NCBI RefSeq assembly: GCF_012940005.1
Contig: NZ_SPMX01000060.1
Coordinates: 1-64,000, forward strand
Direction of reading: 5' to 3'
DNA: 64,000 nucleotides
DNA from: Candidatus Accumulibacter contiguus
GTDB taxonomy: Bacteria; Pseudomonadota; Gammaproteobacteria; Burkholderiales; Rhodocyclaceae
Part shown: positions 41,579-50,938 of the stretch, piece after piece
How the letters are laid out: every line of letters starts with the position of its first letter
Position numbering within the stretch: position 1 is the stretch's first letter
The notes under the pieces: generated by a model
What the model was told of the DNA's origin: nothing
Databases searched by the model: none
Seen by the model: the letters and a program-made list of their open reading frames with translations, nothing else
Position numbers and translations under genes: made by a program

Positions 41579-42895
41579 TCAGGCCGTTTCCGGCAGCACT
41601 TTCGGTTTGCGTGGACGACGACTGCGAGTAGCCGGCTTTTTGACGGCACTGGCTTCTTCTTCATCCGCCACCGGGACGGCCTGCACTTCTGCAGGTACAC
41701 CCGGCTCAGCAACCGGGATGACTTCGTGGCCTGCCTCCTCAAGCGACGACACAGCCGATGGTAATTCGGCGCCAGTCTGCGCTGCCGTGACCTCCAGGAC
41801 GAGTTCGACCGGTTCTGCTGGCGCCGCTTCGACGGACGCAACGAGTTCGTTCACTTCCTGTACGGGTTCTTCGACCGGCACGCTTTCCTGCCTGGCCAGC
41901 CGCGGCTCCCTGACCCGCTTGATGCCTTTCTCGGTTGCCTTGCGCCGGCCCTCCCCCTTGCGACGCACAGCCGCCGGCTCGCTTGCTTCTTCACCCACTG
42001 CGCTCTCGGGTTCGAGCGGAACGACCGGCAAGGGCTCGGCAGGCACCTCGGCGCTTGCTTCCGGTCGAGCCACCATACCGTTGCTGCGAAAGACGTAGGT
42101 GCCGGATTTTTCATCGCGACCAATCTCGAGCAGGCCACGCGCCTGGGCTTCCTCGAGCAGGTTGCCGAAAGCCCGAAAGCCGTAATACGATTCGCTGAAA
42201 TCGGGTTTGCGCCGTTTGATCGCTTCCTTGAGCATCGACGCCCAGATCTTGCTGCTGTCGCCACGCTCGGTGACCAGTGCCTCAAAAGTGGCAACGGCCA
42301 GTTCGATGGCCTTGCTGCGGCGTCCCTCGAGTTCCTGCCTGCGTTGCGCATCCTCCTCCGGCGAGCGCCTGACCACCGGCTGTGCTTCCTTTGAATCCCG
42401 TCTCGCCGAGCGCTGCATCTCGCGCACGAGGTCGTCATAGAAAATGAACTCGTCGCAGTTGCCGATCAGCAGATCCGAGGTCGATTGCTTGACACCGACA
42501 CCGATCACGTACTTGGCGTTCTCCCGCAACTTGGAAACCAGAGGCGAAAAGTCCGAATCACCGCTGATGATCACGAAGGTATCGACATGCGACTTGGTGT
42601 AGCACAGATCCAGTGCATCGACGACCAGCCGGATGTCGGCTGAATTCTTGCCCGATTGGCGCAGGTGCGGGATCTCGATCAGCTCGAAGCTGGCCTCGTG
42701 CATGGTGGACTTGAAACCCTTGTAGCGTTCCCAGTCACAGTAAGCCTTCTTGACGACGATACTGCCCTTGAGCAACAAGCGTTCCAGGACCGGCTTGATG
42801 TCGAACTTGTCGTATTTGGCATCGCGAACGCCAAGGGCGACATTCTCGAAGTCACAATACAGCGCCATGATGGCGGTTTCGGGCGCTACGGCCAT
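41579..42895 (-). CDS. NYN-domain ribonuclease-like protein with OST-HTH/LOTUS domain
   Basis: The 438-residue protein starts with a NYN/PIN-like domain: MALYCDFENVALGVRDAKYD, NSADIRLVVDALDL and VIISGDSDFSPLVSKLRENA supply the acidic residues expected of this nuclease fold (about residues 10-155). A LOTUS/OST-HTH domain follows around 190-270 (FSESYYGFRAFGNLLEEAQA). The last 150 residues are acidic, with many Glu/Ala/Pro/Val, and then a short basic end (KKPATRSRRPRKPK). The combination suggests an RNA-processing or RNA-binding protein; targets are unknown. It is transcribed towards the panD terminator. Confidence 0.8.
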   Translation of the reverse strand: MAVAPETAIMALYCDFENVALGVRDAKYDKFDIKPVLERLLLKGSIVVKKAYCDWERYKGFKSTMHEASFELIEIPHLRQSGKNSADIRLVVDALDLCYTKSHVDTFVIISGDSDFSPLVSKLRENAKYVIGVGVKQSTSDLLIGNCDEFIFYDDLVREMQRSARRDSKEAQPVVRRSPEEDAQRRQELEGRRSKAIELAVATFEALVTERGDSSKIWASMLKEAIKRRKPDFSESYYGFRAFGNLLEEAQARGLLEIGRDEKSGTYVFRSNGMVARPEASAEVPAEPLPVVPLEPESAVGEEASEPAAVRRKGEGRRKATEKGIKRVREPRLARQESVPVEEPVQEVNELVASVEAAPAEPVELVLEVTAAQTGAELPSAVSSLEEAGHEVIPVAEPGVPAEVQAVPVADEEEASAVKKPATRSRRPRKPKVLPETA

Positions 42896-42962
42896 GATTC
42901 ATTTTCTCCCCAGGTTGTGATGCGCCACGCACCAGCGGGGCGACTTGAAAGTCTTGCCGAAG

Positions 42963-43745
42963 TCAGGCGGCCAGGCGGCGCCGAAACACCCAGGCGCTGT
43001 CGCTCGCGGATTCTTCTGCATGCATATAGACGTAGCCGTCGCCGGTAAAGTCCTTCAGGCTGGCCGCCGTCATCAGGCGATTGACGATTGCATAACGCGC
43101 CATCAGCCCGCGTGCCCGCTTGGCGTAGAAGCTGACGACCCGGAACCTGCCGCCGCTCCAGTCTTCGAAGACCGGTCGAATCACCGGCACCGACAGTTGT
43201 TTCGGCCGGACGGCCTTGAAGTATTCCTCCGAGGCGAGATTGACCAGGACGGTTGCGTGCGCGTCGTGCACCGCGGCATTGATCGCGTCGGTGATGCGCT
43301 CGCCCCAGAAGGCGTAGAGGTCCCTGCCGCGTCGATTGGCCAGACGGGTTCCCATCTCCAGCCGATACGGCTGTATCAGGTCGAGCGGGCGCAATAGCCC
43401 GTAGAGACCGGAGAGGATGCGCAGGTGACGCTGCGCGAACTGCCAGGCTTCCAGAGCCAGCGACGGCGCGTCGAGCCCGTCGTAGACATCGCCATTGAAA
43501 GCCAGGGCCGCCGGTTTGGCGTTATCCGGGGTGAACGGCCGTGCCCACTCGGCATGGCGGTTGACGTTGAGCACCGCCAGTGGATCGCTGATCTTCATCA
43601 GGCTGGCGAGCTGCGCCGGCGACAACTCGCGCAACTCGTCGATCAACTCCTGTGAGTCGTCGAGAAAGAGTGGCTGGCTATGCTCGGCAAGCGCCGGCGG
43701 CGTCCGGAAATCGAGACTCTTGGCGGGGGAAAGGACAATGATCAT
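42963..43745 (-). CDS. yaaA: peroxide stress protein YaaA (DUF328)
   Basis: YaaA binds DNA and limits iron-driven oxidative damage under peroxide stress. The start ATG 43745 gives [20 protein letters not shown], the typical N-terminus; a longer open frame continues to 43856 without family similarity. Other conserved parts are [35 protein letters not shown] and [11 protein letters not shown]. Length is 260 residues. Confidence 0.92.
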   Translation of the reverse strand: MIIVLSPAKSLDFRTPPALAEHSQPLFLDDSQELIDELRELSPAQLASLMKISDPLAVLNVNRHAEWARPFTPDNAKPAALAFNGDVYDGLDAPSLALEAWQFAQRHLRILSGLYGLLRPLDLIQPYRLEMGTRLANRRGRDLYAFWGERITDAINAAVHDAHATVLVNLASEEYFKAVRPKQLSVPVIRPVFEDWSGGRFRVVSFYAKRARGLMARYAIVNRLMTAASLKDFTGDGYVYMHAEESASDSAWVFRRRLAA

Positions 43746-43846
43746 CTGCTGGTTCCAGGCGATGGAGGATTCCCGGCACGTGCTAAGATTCAGCCATTGT
43801 AATCGACAGCGATCGACCGGCGCGGATTCCGGCGCGACTTTAAACC

Positions 43847-45835
43847 ATGGAACCACTCCTCAAGCGCCTGCTGCTCCCGGATGCGGATCTGACTTCCTTG
43901 CTCGCCCTCCTGGTCGACGAAATCCGGCCGGCAAAGGCGCAAGACTTCGAGACCGCCAGGCGAAATCTGCAGGCCCTCTGCTACCTTCTCAGCATCCACC
44001 CCGAGTTACGATCGGCTTTGCGCGCCGCCTTCAACACGCTGCTCAGAACGCATCGCCACATCGAGTTGTACACCACCACCGGCATCCTGCCGAATACCGG
44101 ATTCGCCTCCGAAGGTTTTCGCCGCATCGGCCACAAGCTCCTGCCCGAGGTGCTCGACCCCGGTTTGCTGCGCAGCGTCCTGCGCAGTACCTTCGACCGG
44201 CCAAGTGACCGGCATTGGGTGGTCGGCGTCGGCGACGACGCCTGGTTGCGACTGCTCGAAGCCATGCATTTCGACGAGGAGCCGACCAGCGAGACCTTTC
44301 CACACTCGCTACTCGAACTGCTTCGCTCGCTGCGCGTGCTTTCGTACGGGATTGCCGCCTGTGGCATGGAGCCGGAACTGCTGCGGCTGGAACCGTCACT
44401 GGTGACCCACGAATCGCCCTTCGTCGCGCAAAACCTGGAGATGGCCGACTACATCGAGGCCTATCCGGACCACTGGGGCAAGTCCATCGCAGCAGACAGC
44501 GACGATCTGCACCTGCGTGTTCTGTTCGGCCAATGCCAGGAGGTCATCGAACGGGTACGCAGGAATGCGGCCCGCAATGGAACCAGCATCCACCTGACCT
44601 ATCAACTGCAGCGCCTGCGGCAACTGTTGCGGCGCAGCGAGCATCTGCTCGACATTCTCGCCGGCCTGCACGGCGATCTGGACGAGGCGTCGGCTTACCC
44701 GCCAATCGTCAGCCTGTTCACCCGTCTGGTGAGCGACGAATGCCTGCGCAACGATCTCGGCAGGCACTGGCGCCAGAACACTGAACTGATTGCCTTGCGG
44801 GTGACCGACAACGCCAGCCGTCATGGCGAGCACTACATTACCGAAACGCGCGCGGAATACTGGTCGATGGCACGTTCGGCAATGATCGGCGGGGTGGTCA
44901 TTGCCGGCATGGCCTGCCTGAAAATCCTGCTCGCCAAAGCGGCCTTGCCACCCCTGACTGGCGCCCTCGCCTTTTCCCTCAATTACGGGCTCGGTTTCTG
45001 TCTGATCCACATTCTGCATGGCACCGTCGCCACCAAACAACCGGCAATGACCGCCAACGCGATTGCCGCAAGCCTCAGTAACGGCGGCGGAAAATTGCGC
45101 GACATCGAGGCCCTGACCGACCTCATCGCGCGCACCTGCCGCAGTCAGATCATCGCCATTCTGGGCAATGTCTGCATCGCCATTCCGCTCGCCGGGCTGA
45201 TTGCCTTCGCCATCTTCAGCAGCAGCGGCGAGCATTTCACCAGCCCCGACAAATCGCTGCATCTGCTCGAAGAGCAGAGCCTGGTGCATAGCGCGGCCGT
45301 ATTCTATGCCGCCATCGCCGGCGTCTGCCTGTTCATCTCCGGACTGATCAGCGGCTATTACGACAATTACGCCGCCTACAACCGCATCCCCGAACGTATC
45401 CTGCAACTCGGCTGGCCGCAGCGCCTGTTCGGCGAAGCGCGCATGCGCCGTGGCGCGGCCTACATCGGCGACAACCTCGGAGCGCTCGCCGGCAATCTGC
45501 TGTTCGGTTTTCTGCTCGGAGGAACGACCTTCTTCGGCCTGCTGGTCGGGCTGCCGATCGACATCCGCCATGTCGCATTTTCGTCGGCATTCATTGGCAT
45601 CGCTTTTGTCGGCCTCGACCTTCTCCCGGATCTGTGGCTGCTCGCCTGGGCGGTGCTTGGCGTTGCCACGATCGGTTTCATGAATCTCATGGTCAGCTTT
45701 GCGCTGGCGCTCAATGTCGCCCTGCGTTCGCGACAGGTTTCCGATCCGCAGTGGAAAAACCTGGCGCGATCGGTCGTCTCGCATCTGCGTCGACAACCCA
45801 GGGATTTCTTCATGCCGCCAATAAAGACGGCCTGA
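43847..45835 (+). CDS. Gcr-like integral membrane protein annotated as site-specific recombinase
   Basis: A 662-residue protein of the SpecificRecomb (Gcr) family. The N-terminal 330 residues are helical and soluble-looking. The C-terminal half has about six transmembrane segments ([60 protein letters not shown]). No catalytic Tyr or Ser recombinase signature is visible. The family name comes from a gonococcal gene, and a membrane role is more plausible from the sequence. It is divergent from yaaA, 101 nt away. Confidence 0.8.
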   Translation: MEPLLKRLLLPDADLTSLLALLVDEIRPAKAQDFETARRNLQALCYLLSIHPELRSALRAAFNTLLRTHRHIELYTTTGILPNTGFASEGFRRIGHKLLPEVLDPGLLRSVLRSTFDRPSDRHWVVGVGDDAWLRLLEAMHFDEEPTSETFPHSLLELLRSLRVLSYGIAACGMEPELLRLEPSLVTHESPFVAQNLEMADYIEAYPDHWGKSIAADSDDLHLRVLFGQCQEVIERVRRNAARNGTSIHLTYQLQRLRQLLRRSEHLLDILAGLHGDLDEASAYPPIVSLFTRLVSDECLRNDLGRHWRQNTELIALRVTDNASRHGEHYITETRAEYWSMARSAMIGGVVIAGMACLKILLAKAALPPLTGALAFSLNYGLGFCLIHILHGTVATKQPAMTANAIAASLSNGGGKLRDIEALTDLIARTCRSQIIAILGNVCIAIPLAGLIAFAIFSSSGEHFTSPDKSLHLLEEQSLVHSAAVFYAAIAGVCLFISGLISGYYDNYAAYNRIPERILQLGWPQRLFGEARMRRGAAYIGDNLGALAGNLLFGFLLGGTTFFGLLVGLPIDIRHVAFSSAFIGIAFVGLDLLPDLWLLAWAVLGVATIGFMNLMVSFALALNVALRSRQVSDPQWKNLARSVVSHLRRQPRDFFMPPIKTA

Positions 45836-46020
45836 CCGCTTCGTCTGCCGGGCAGACCCCGGCGAACGGGCAATCGCCAGTTCGAGAGCCCGGAGTGCTC
45901 GATTCGCCTTGACCGCCAAGCGCTATTTTCCTATCCTGCGAGAGTACTCAAGGAACGGTTGATCCGCGCCTGCAGCCCCCACTCACCCCACTCCACCGAC
46001 CTCAACAGCAAGGAATGATC

Positions 46021-46506
46021 ATGACTGAAGAAAAGAGCACGACCAAGAGAGCACCCGCCGCCAGGAAGACGACGACCGCGACGGCAACCGCCAGTACTGC
46101 AGGGAAAACGCCGGCCGTCAAGGCGGCGGCGGTAAAGAAACCGGCTGCCGTCGCTGCACCTGCACCTGCCGCTCCTGCACCTACCGCTGCACCTGCGCCT
46201 GCCGCTCCTGCACCTACCGCTGCACCTGCACCTGCACCTACCGCCGCTGCTCCTGCCCCGCAGAAGATGGCCTCGCCAAAGCCGGCCGCTACGGCCATTG
46301 CTGCCGAAATCGAGAGTCTGCAGTCTGCACCCACCGAGTGCGCGGCGCCCGTTGCAATGCCGGTGAAGCCAAGCCCCGAGGACCGCTATCGCATGGTCCA
46401 GTCGGCGGCGTACTTCATTGCCGAGAGGGACGGTTTCCGGGGAGCTGACACCGATTACTGGGCGCAGGCCGAAGGGGAAATTGCCGCACAGCTTGGCGAA
46501 GCGTGA
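46021..46506 (+). CDS. Ala/Pro-rich DUF2934 protein
   Basis: The 161-residue protein has a Lys/Ala/Thr/Pro-rich N-terminal 90 residues, with basic KKPA and RKTTT clusters like histone H1 or PHA-granule tails, followed by an AAPAPAAPAPT repeat. The C-terminal 40 residues are a DUF2934 domain (YRMVQSAAYFIAERDGFRGA). ATG 46021 is preferred over ATG 46015 because AAGGA at 46009-46013 is then 7 nt upstream. Function unknown; a DNA- or granule-associated protein is a guess based on composition. Confidence 0.7.
   Translation: MTEEKSTTKRAPAARKTTTATATASTAGKTPAVKAAAVKKPAAVAAPAPAAPAPTAAPAPAAPAPTAAPAPAPTAAAPAPQKMASPKPAATAIAAEIESLQSAPTECAAPVAMPVKPSPEDRYRMVQSAAYFIAERDGFRGADTDYWAQAEGEIAAQLGEA
46153..46242 (+). 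repeat. 33-nt in-frame tandem repeat encoding AAPAPAAPAPT
   Basis: Two 33-nt units (46153-46185 and 46186-46218) are almost identical and a third truncated unit follows. Each unit encodes AAPAPAAPAPT. The tract lies inside the DUF2934 gene and could change length by slipped-strand events without breaking the frame. Confidence 0.8.
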
Positions 46507-46567
46507 ACGCCTCGCAACCCTCTCCAGCAGTTCCAGCAATGCATGCTACTAACGTCGGGACCAAACC

Positions 46568-47035
46568 ATGCACAAGCGACTGATTGACGAAAACCCGCAG
46601 CTCACTGCTGCGGCAGACTGGCTCAAGCTCGACGAACTGGCAGAGGTCGAAATCAGTTCGGAGGATGCCCGGCATCCGATCGAATCGGCACTCTTGGCTG
46701 GAGCAGGCAGCGGTTGGCGTGCCGCCGTTCCCGGCAAGCAGACCATCCGCCTGCTTTTTGCACAACCGCAGCAGCTTCGCCGAATCCGCGTCCGCTTTGT
46801 CGAGACCGCCATGCAGCGTACGCAGGAGTATCTGCTGCGCTGGTCTGGCGACGCCGGGCAATCGTTCCGCGAAATCGTGCGTCAACAGTGGAATTTCAGC
46901 CCGGAAGGTTCAGTGACTCAAACCGAGGAACATCGGGTCGATCTCTCCGGAGTGACGGTGCTTGAGTTGATCATTACGCCGGATATCGGCAACGAGCACG
47001 CGCTCGCTTCGCTGGCAGAACTGCGAATCGCCTGA
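46568..47035 (+). CDS. hypothetical protein, possible galactose-binding-like beta fold
   Basis: The 155-residue protein (MHKRLIDENPQLTAAADWLK) has no motif I recognise with confidence. The pattern QQLRRIRVRFVETAMQRTQE, FREIVRQQWNFSP and VTVLELIITPDIGNEHALAS LAELRIA resembles the discoidin/galactose-binding beta sandwich in strand spacing. It lies 61 nt after the DUF2934 gene, so the two may be co-expressed. Function unknown. Confidence 0.6.
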   Translation: MHKRLIDENPQLTAAADWLKLDELAEVEISSEDARHPIESALLAGAGSGWRAAVPGKQTIRLLFAQPQQLRRIRVRFVETAMQRTQEYLLRWSGDAGQSFREIVRQQWNFSPEGSVTQTEEHRVDLSGVTVLELIITPDIGNEHALASLAELRIA

Positions 47036-47037
47036 AG

Positions 47038-47064
47038 CACTTATCCACTTATCCACTTATCCAG
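47038..47064 (+). repeat. three tandem TTATCCAC (DnaA-box-like) units
   Basis: TTATCCAC at 47041, TTATCCAC at 47049 and TTATCCAG at 47057 follow one another without spacing, 5 nt after the hypothetical protein stop. The first two match 8 of 9 bases of the DnaA box TTATCCACA. They lie in a 237-nt gap upstream of the DUF2863 gene. A chance short tandem repeat is possible. Confidence 0.5.
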
Positions 47065-47272
47065 CCGGCAGGCACGCTTGCGCAACCGGCTGGAGTTTCC
47101 TGACCTGCATGGATGCCACAATCCTGATGTCTTGAAGAGGCATTCCTGTATCTCTCTTTCGTGCAATAGAGTTCCAGCATGCGGCCGCGTCGCCAACAAG
47201 ATGCATGCACGCCAACGTCAAGCCCGCCAGCTTGGTACAATGATGAATTGACCGTCCCGCAGGCTCCCGACC

Positions 47273-48448
47273 ATGAAACGCAACCGCTTTACCTCCCGCA
47301 AGCGCATTTCGGCTGATGCCACCGAGTTGAGCCGTCTGGCCATAGGTCTTGCCGAATCCGGCAGCAAGCTTGAGGACCTGTTCTGGCAAAACCGTCTCGG
47401 CGAACTCGTCGACAAGCTGTTCCATGACGGCGCCGAGGATGACTTCACCGGCTCGCTGGACCGCCTGTTCGACACGCATGCCATGGCGCATGACGATCTT
47501 GCAGACACCATCGAGGCGCACGCCGAGTCGTGTGTGCTGTCGCATCTCGGGCAGGAGTTCGACATTCTGCTCTTTGCCGCACCGCTCTTGGCCTGGTCGC
47601 GATTTTCGATTCCCACCGTGGCGATCCCGAAGAGCACCCTGCAGACGCTGAAGGTGCACCTCGGCGCGCATGTCTTTGCTGCGGGTGCCCGGCTGGCGCT
47701 GGCCGATTATCTGTATAGCCCGGATCAACTGCCGCACAGCTTCGTCGATACCTGGCAACTGATGCAACAACTGGGGATCGCCGCGATGGCCGGCAGCGAC
47801 ATCAGTATCGACGCGTCGAGCATGCCCGAAACCAATCGCTTTCTTTCCGATACCCGTTACCTCGTCGGTGCGCTGGCGGTTCGCCGTGGGCAGCCACTCT
47901 TTCGCTGGAACGAGGCCGACAAGAGCACTCGCGAGAGTTCCCTCAGGGAGTGGCTGAAACAGGGCGGACCGTGCTTCGAGGCTCTGCTCACCGGCTGTGC
48001 CTATGAGCCCTTGCTGGCTGACGCCTACCACGCCGCCTGCCGGGCGGCCGACAGTGCCTCGCGCCCGTACTCGCTGAACGCTTCGGTGGCGTTTCTGCAA
48101 GCCACCCTCGGGCAGCCCGCCGAAAGCCTGCGGGCAGTCATCGGTGGCTTCCACGACAAGCGGCTCGAGGAATACCGGATCGGTTTCGGCCCGAAGGACA
48201 GCGACGTGGTTTTTCATGGCGTCGTCTGGCCCTTGCTGGGCATCGAGGATGAAACCACCGATGTCGCCGGCGAGATCGAAACCGCTTTGCGCAAATCCGG
48301 CCTCAGGGACGTGGTCGCGCTCGACCAGCAGTTTCCCTACGAGTTCTGTGACGATTGTGGTGCGCCGCTCTATCCGAATATCGACGGCGATACCGTACAC
48401 GCCGAGATGCCGGAGCAGAACAACGCACCATCACAGACCCTGCATTGA
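47273..48448 (+). CDS. DUF2863 family protein
   Basis: A 391-residue protein with the betaproteobacterial DUF2863 pattern. Notable parts are FDILLFAAPLLAWSRFSIPT, KVHLGAHVFAAGARLALADY, and a cysteine-containing end QFPYEFCDDCGAPLYPNIDG that could bind a metal. No catalytic motif is recognised. A TACAAT at 47237-47242 could be the minus-10. bioA follows the stop after 4 nt, so it may be the first gene of the biotin operon or read through into it. Confidence 0.75.
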   Translation: MKRNRFTSRKRISADATELSRLAIGLAESGSKLEDLFWQNRLGELVDKLFHDGAEDDFTGSLDRLFDTHAMAHDDLADTIEAHAESCVLSHLGQEFDILLFAAPLLAWSRFSIPTVAIPKSTLQTLKVHLGAHVFAAGARLALADYLYSPDQLPHSFVDTWQLMQQLGIAAMAGSDISIDASSMPETNRFLSDTRYLVGALAVRRGQPLFRWNEADKSTRESSLREWLKQGGPCFEALLTGCAYEPLLADAYHAACRAADSASRPYSLNASVAFLQATLGQPAESLRAVIGGFHDKRLEEYRIGFGPKDSDVVFHGVVWPLLGIEDETTDVAGEIETALRKSGLRDVVALDQQFPYEFCDDCGAPLYPNIDGDTVHAEMPEQNNAPSQTLH

Positions 48449-48452
48449 ACCG

Positions 48453-49787
48453 ATGATGGGCAATCGCGATCTGCTGCAACGCAGCCTCGACGCCGTCTGG
48501 CATCCGTGCACCCAGATGAAGCAGCATGCGGCCGCGTCCGAGGCCCTGCCGCTGCTTCCGATCGCCAGCGGCAAGGGGGTCTGGCTGTATGACTTCGACG
48601 GCCGGCGCTACCTCGACGGCATCAGCTCGTGGTGGGTCAACCTCTTCGGCCACTGCCATCCGCGCATCAATGCGGCGCTGCGCGAGCAGCTCGATGAACT
48701 CGAACATGTCATCCTCGCCGGCTGCACGCACCGGCCGGTGGTCGAGCTTTCCGAGCGGCTGTCGGTACTCGCCGGCGGCATGCTCGGCCATTGTTTCTAT
48801 GCTTCCGACGGCGCTTCGGCAACCGAAATCGCGCTCAAGATGTCTTTCCACTCCTGGCAGAACCGCGGTCGCCAGGACAAGCAGGAATTCCTGTGCCTGA
48901 CCGGCAGCTATCACGGCGAGACCATCGGTGCGCTCGCGGTCACCGACGTCGCCTTGTTCAAGGACGCCTACGCGCCGCTGATCCGCCCGGCCAGCACCGT
49001 GCCGACGCCCGATGCACGCCTCGCCGAGGCGGGGGAAACCCCGGTCGAGGTCGCCCGCCGCGCGGCCGCCGCACTCGAGAGCCATCTCGAACGACACCAT
49101 CCGCGCATTGCCGCGCTGATCGTCGAGCCGCTGATCCAGTGTGCCAGCGGCATGGCGATGTACGATCCGGAATACCTGCGCCTGGCGCGTGCCCTCTGCG
49201 ACCGCTACCAGGTGCATCTGATCTGTGACGAGATCGCCGTCGGTTGTGGGCGTACCGGCACCTTCTTTGCCCATCAGCAGGCGGCGATCCAGCCGGACTT
49301 CCTCTGCCTGTCGAAAGGCATCTCCGGCGGCTACCTGCCGCTGTCGATCGTCATGACCAGCGATGCGGTCTACGCCGATTTTTATGACGATCAGATCAGC
49401 CGCGGCTTTCTCCACTCGCACTCCTACACCGGCAACGCGCTGGCCTGCCGGGCGGCCCTGGCAACCCTCGACCTCTTCGCCGACGAGCAGGTGATCGACG
49501 CCAATCGCAGCCTCGCCGAGCATCTCGGCAACTGCCTGGCACCGCTGGCCGGTCACCCGCAGGTGCGCCACCTCCGCCAGCGTGGCATGATCGCTGCGTT
49601 CGACGTGCACACCGACGATCCGGAGTTCTCGCAACGTTTCTACCGGCAGGCCCTGGCCAACGAAATCCTGCTGCGACCGATCGGCAATACCGTCTATTTC
49701 ATGCCGCCCTACGTGATCAGCCGCGATCAATGCGCGTTCCTCGTGGATCGCGCCCGCGCTGCACTCGAGGCGGCGCTCGGCAGATGA
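48453..49787 (+). CDS. bioA: adenosylmethionine-8-amino-7-oxononanoate aminotransferase
   Basis: A PLP enzyme making 7,8-diaminopelargonate from KAPA with SAM as amino donor. The start ATG 48453 gives MMGNRDLLQRSLDAVWHPCT (444 residues); the ATG at 48456 is equally possible. Conserved parts are DGISSWWVNLFGHCHPRINA, YASDGASATEIALKMSFHSW, HLICDEIAVGCGRTG and the Lys in DFLCLSKGISGGYLPLS. The stop overlaps the bioF start by 4 nt. It starts the bioA-F-H-C-D set. Confidence 0.96.
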   Translation: MMGNRDLLQRSLDAVWHPCTQMKQHAAASEALPLLPIASGKGVWLYDFDGRRYLDGISSWWVNLFGHCHPRINAALREQLDELEHVILAGCTHRPVVELSERLSVLAGGMLGHCFYASDGASATEIALKMSFHSWQNRGRQDKQEFLCLTGSYHGETIGALAVTDVALFKDAYAPLIRPASTVPTPDARLAEAGETPVEVARRAAAALESHLERHHPRIAALIVEPLIQCASGMAMYDPEYLRLARALCDRYQVHLICDEIAVGCGRTGTFFAHQQAAIQPDFLCLSKGISGGYLPLSIVMTSDAVYADFYDDQISRGFLHSHSYTGNALACRAALATLDLFADEQVIDANRSLAEHLGNCLAPLAGHPQVRHLRQRGMIAAFDVHTDDPEFSQRFYRQALANEILLRPIGNTVYFMPPYVISRDQCAFLVDRARAALEAALGR

Positions 49788-50938
49788 TCTGGGAAGAACT
49801 GCAAAGCGAACTCGATACTCTGCAGCGTGACGGTCTCAAACGCCACCGCCGGACTCTCGAATGCCCTTGCGGACCGCTAGCCCGGCTTGACGGCCGCTCA
49901 CTGCTCAGCTTCTGCAGCAACGATTACCTCGGCCTGGCCAATGACCCGGCGCTGGTCGAAGCCGCCTGCGCCGGTGCCAGGGCCTGGGGCGTCGGCAGCG
50001 GCGCTTCGCATCTGGTCAGCGGCCATCTCGGCGCACACGCAGTGCTCGAGGAGAAGCTCGCCGCGTTCACCGGTTTTGCACGCGCCCTGCTCTTCTCGAC
50101 TGGCTACCTGGCCAACCTGGGGATCGTTCCGGCGCTGGTCGGGCGTCACGACGCGGTGTTCTCCGACCGGCTCAACCATGCCTCCCTGATCGACGCCGTG
50201 CAGCTCTCGCGCGCCGACAGCCAGCGCTACCCGCACGGCGATCTGACGGTACTCGAACGTCTGCTCGCCGCGAGCCCGGCCAGACGCAAGCTGATCCTCA
50301 GCGACGCGGTGTTCAGCATGGACGGCGATCTCGCTCCCCTGCCCGGCCTGCTGGCGCTCGCCGAGCGCTTCGATGCCTGGCTGGTGGTCGACGACGCGCA
50401 TGGTTTCGGCGTTCTCGGTCGGCAGGGACGCGGCAGCCTTGATCATTTCAACCTTCCTGCGGCCAGGCGCCTCGTCTATATGGGCACCCTCGGCAAGGCA
50501 GCGGGCGCTGCCGGTGCTTTCGTCGCCGGTGACGCGACGGTGATCGAATGGCTGGAGCAGCGGGCGCGAAGCTACATTTTTACCACCGCCGCCAGCCCGA
50601 TCATCGCCTGCGCGCTGACCGCCAGTCTCGACCTGATCGCTGCCGGCGATGCCCGTCGTCAGCATCTGTGGCAACTCGTCGCGCAGTTGCGCGCTGGACT
50701 CGCAGACACGCGCTGGCAGCTACTGCCTTCACCGACGGCGATCCAGCCGGTGATCATCGGCGACAACCATGATGCCCTGCGGGTCGCCAGCGCGCTTTTC
50801 GAGCGAGCCCTGTGGGTACCGGCGATCCGGCCGCCGACGGTGCCCAGGGGAAGCGCGCGTCTACGCGTGTCGCTGACCGCGGCCCACAGCGAAGCCGATC
50901 TGGCCCGCCTGGTCGACGCCTTGCGAGCGCTGGCATGA
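49784..50938 (+). CDS. bioF: 8-amino-7-oxononanoate synthase
   Basis: PLP enzyme joining pimeloyl-ACP (or CoA) with alanine. ATG 49784 overlaps bioA (ATGA); the 384-residue product has FCSNDYLGLANDPALVEAAC, the catalytic region WLVVDDAHGFGVLGRQGRGS and the PLP Lys in MGTLGKAAGAAGAFVAG. It ends overlapping bioH by 4 nt. Confidence 0.96.
   Translation: MIWEELQSELDTLQRDGLKRHRRTLECPCGPLARLDGRSLLSFCSNDYLGLANDPALVEAACAGARAWGVGSGASHLVSGHLGAHAVLEEKLAAFTGFARALLFSTGYLANLGIVPALVGRHDAVFSDRLNHASLIDAVQLSRADSQRYPHGDLTVLERLLAASPARRKLILSDAVFSMDGDLAPLPGLLALAERFDAWLVVDDAHGFGVLGRQGRGSLDHFNLPAARRLVYMGTLGKAAGAAGAFVAGDATVIEWLEQRARSYIFTTAASPIIACALTASLDLIAAGDARRQHLWQLVAQLRAGLADTRWQLLPSPTAIQPVIIGDNHDALRVASALFERALWVPAIRPPTVPRGSARLRVSLTAAHSEADLARLVDALRALA

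Noticed and set aside
41532-42098. 188-codon Ser/Thr/Ala-rich plus-strand frame
   Set aside because: Antisense to the acidic tail of the NYN-LOTUS protein, explaining its low complexity.
43847-45835. Active site-specific recombinase marking a mobile element
   Set aside because: The protein is multi-pass membrane without recombinase catalytic motifs, and no element boundaries or att-like repeats surround it.
46153-46242. Possible CRISPR-like array
   Set aside because: Units are contiguous, in frame and encode AAPAPAAPAPT; there are no spacers or cas genes.
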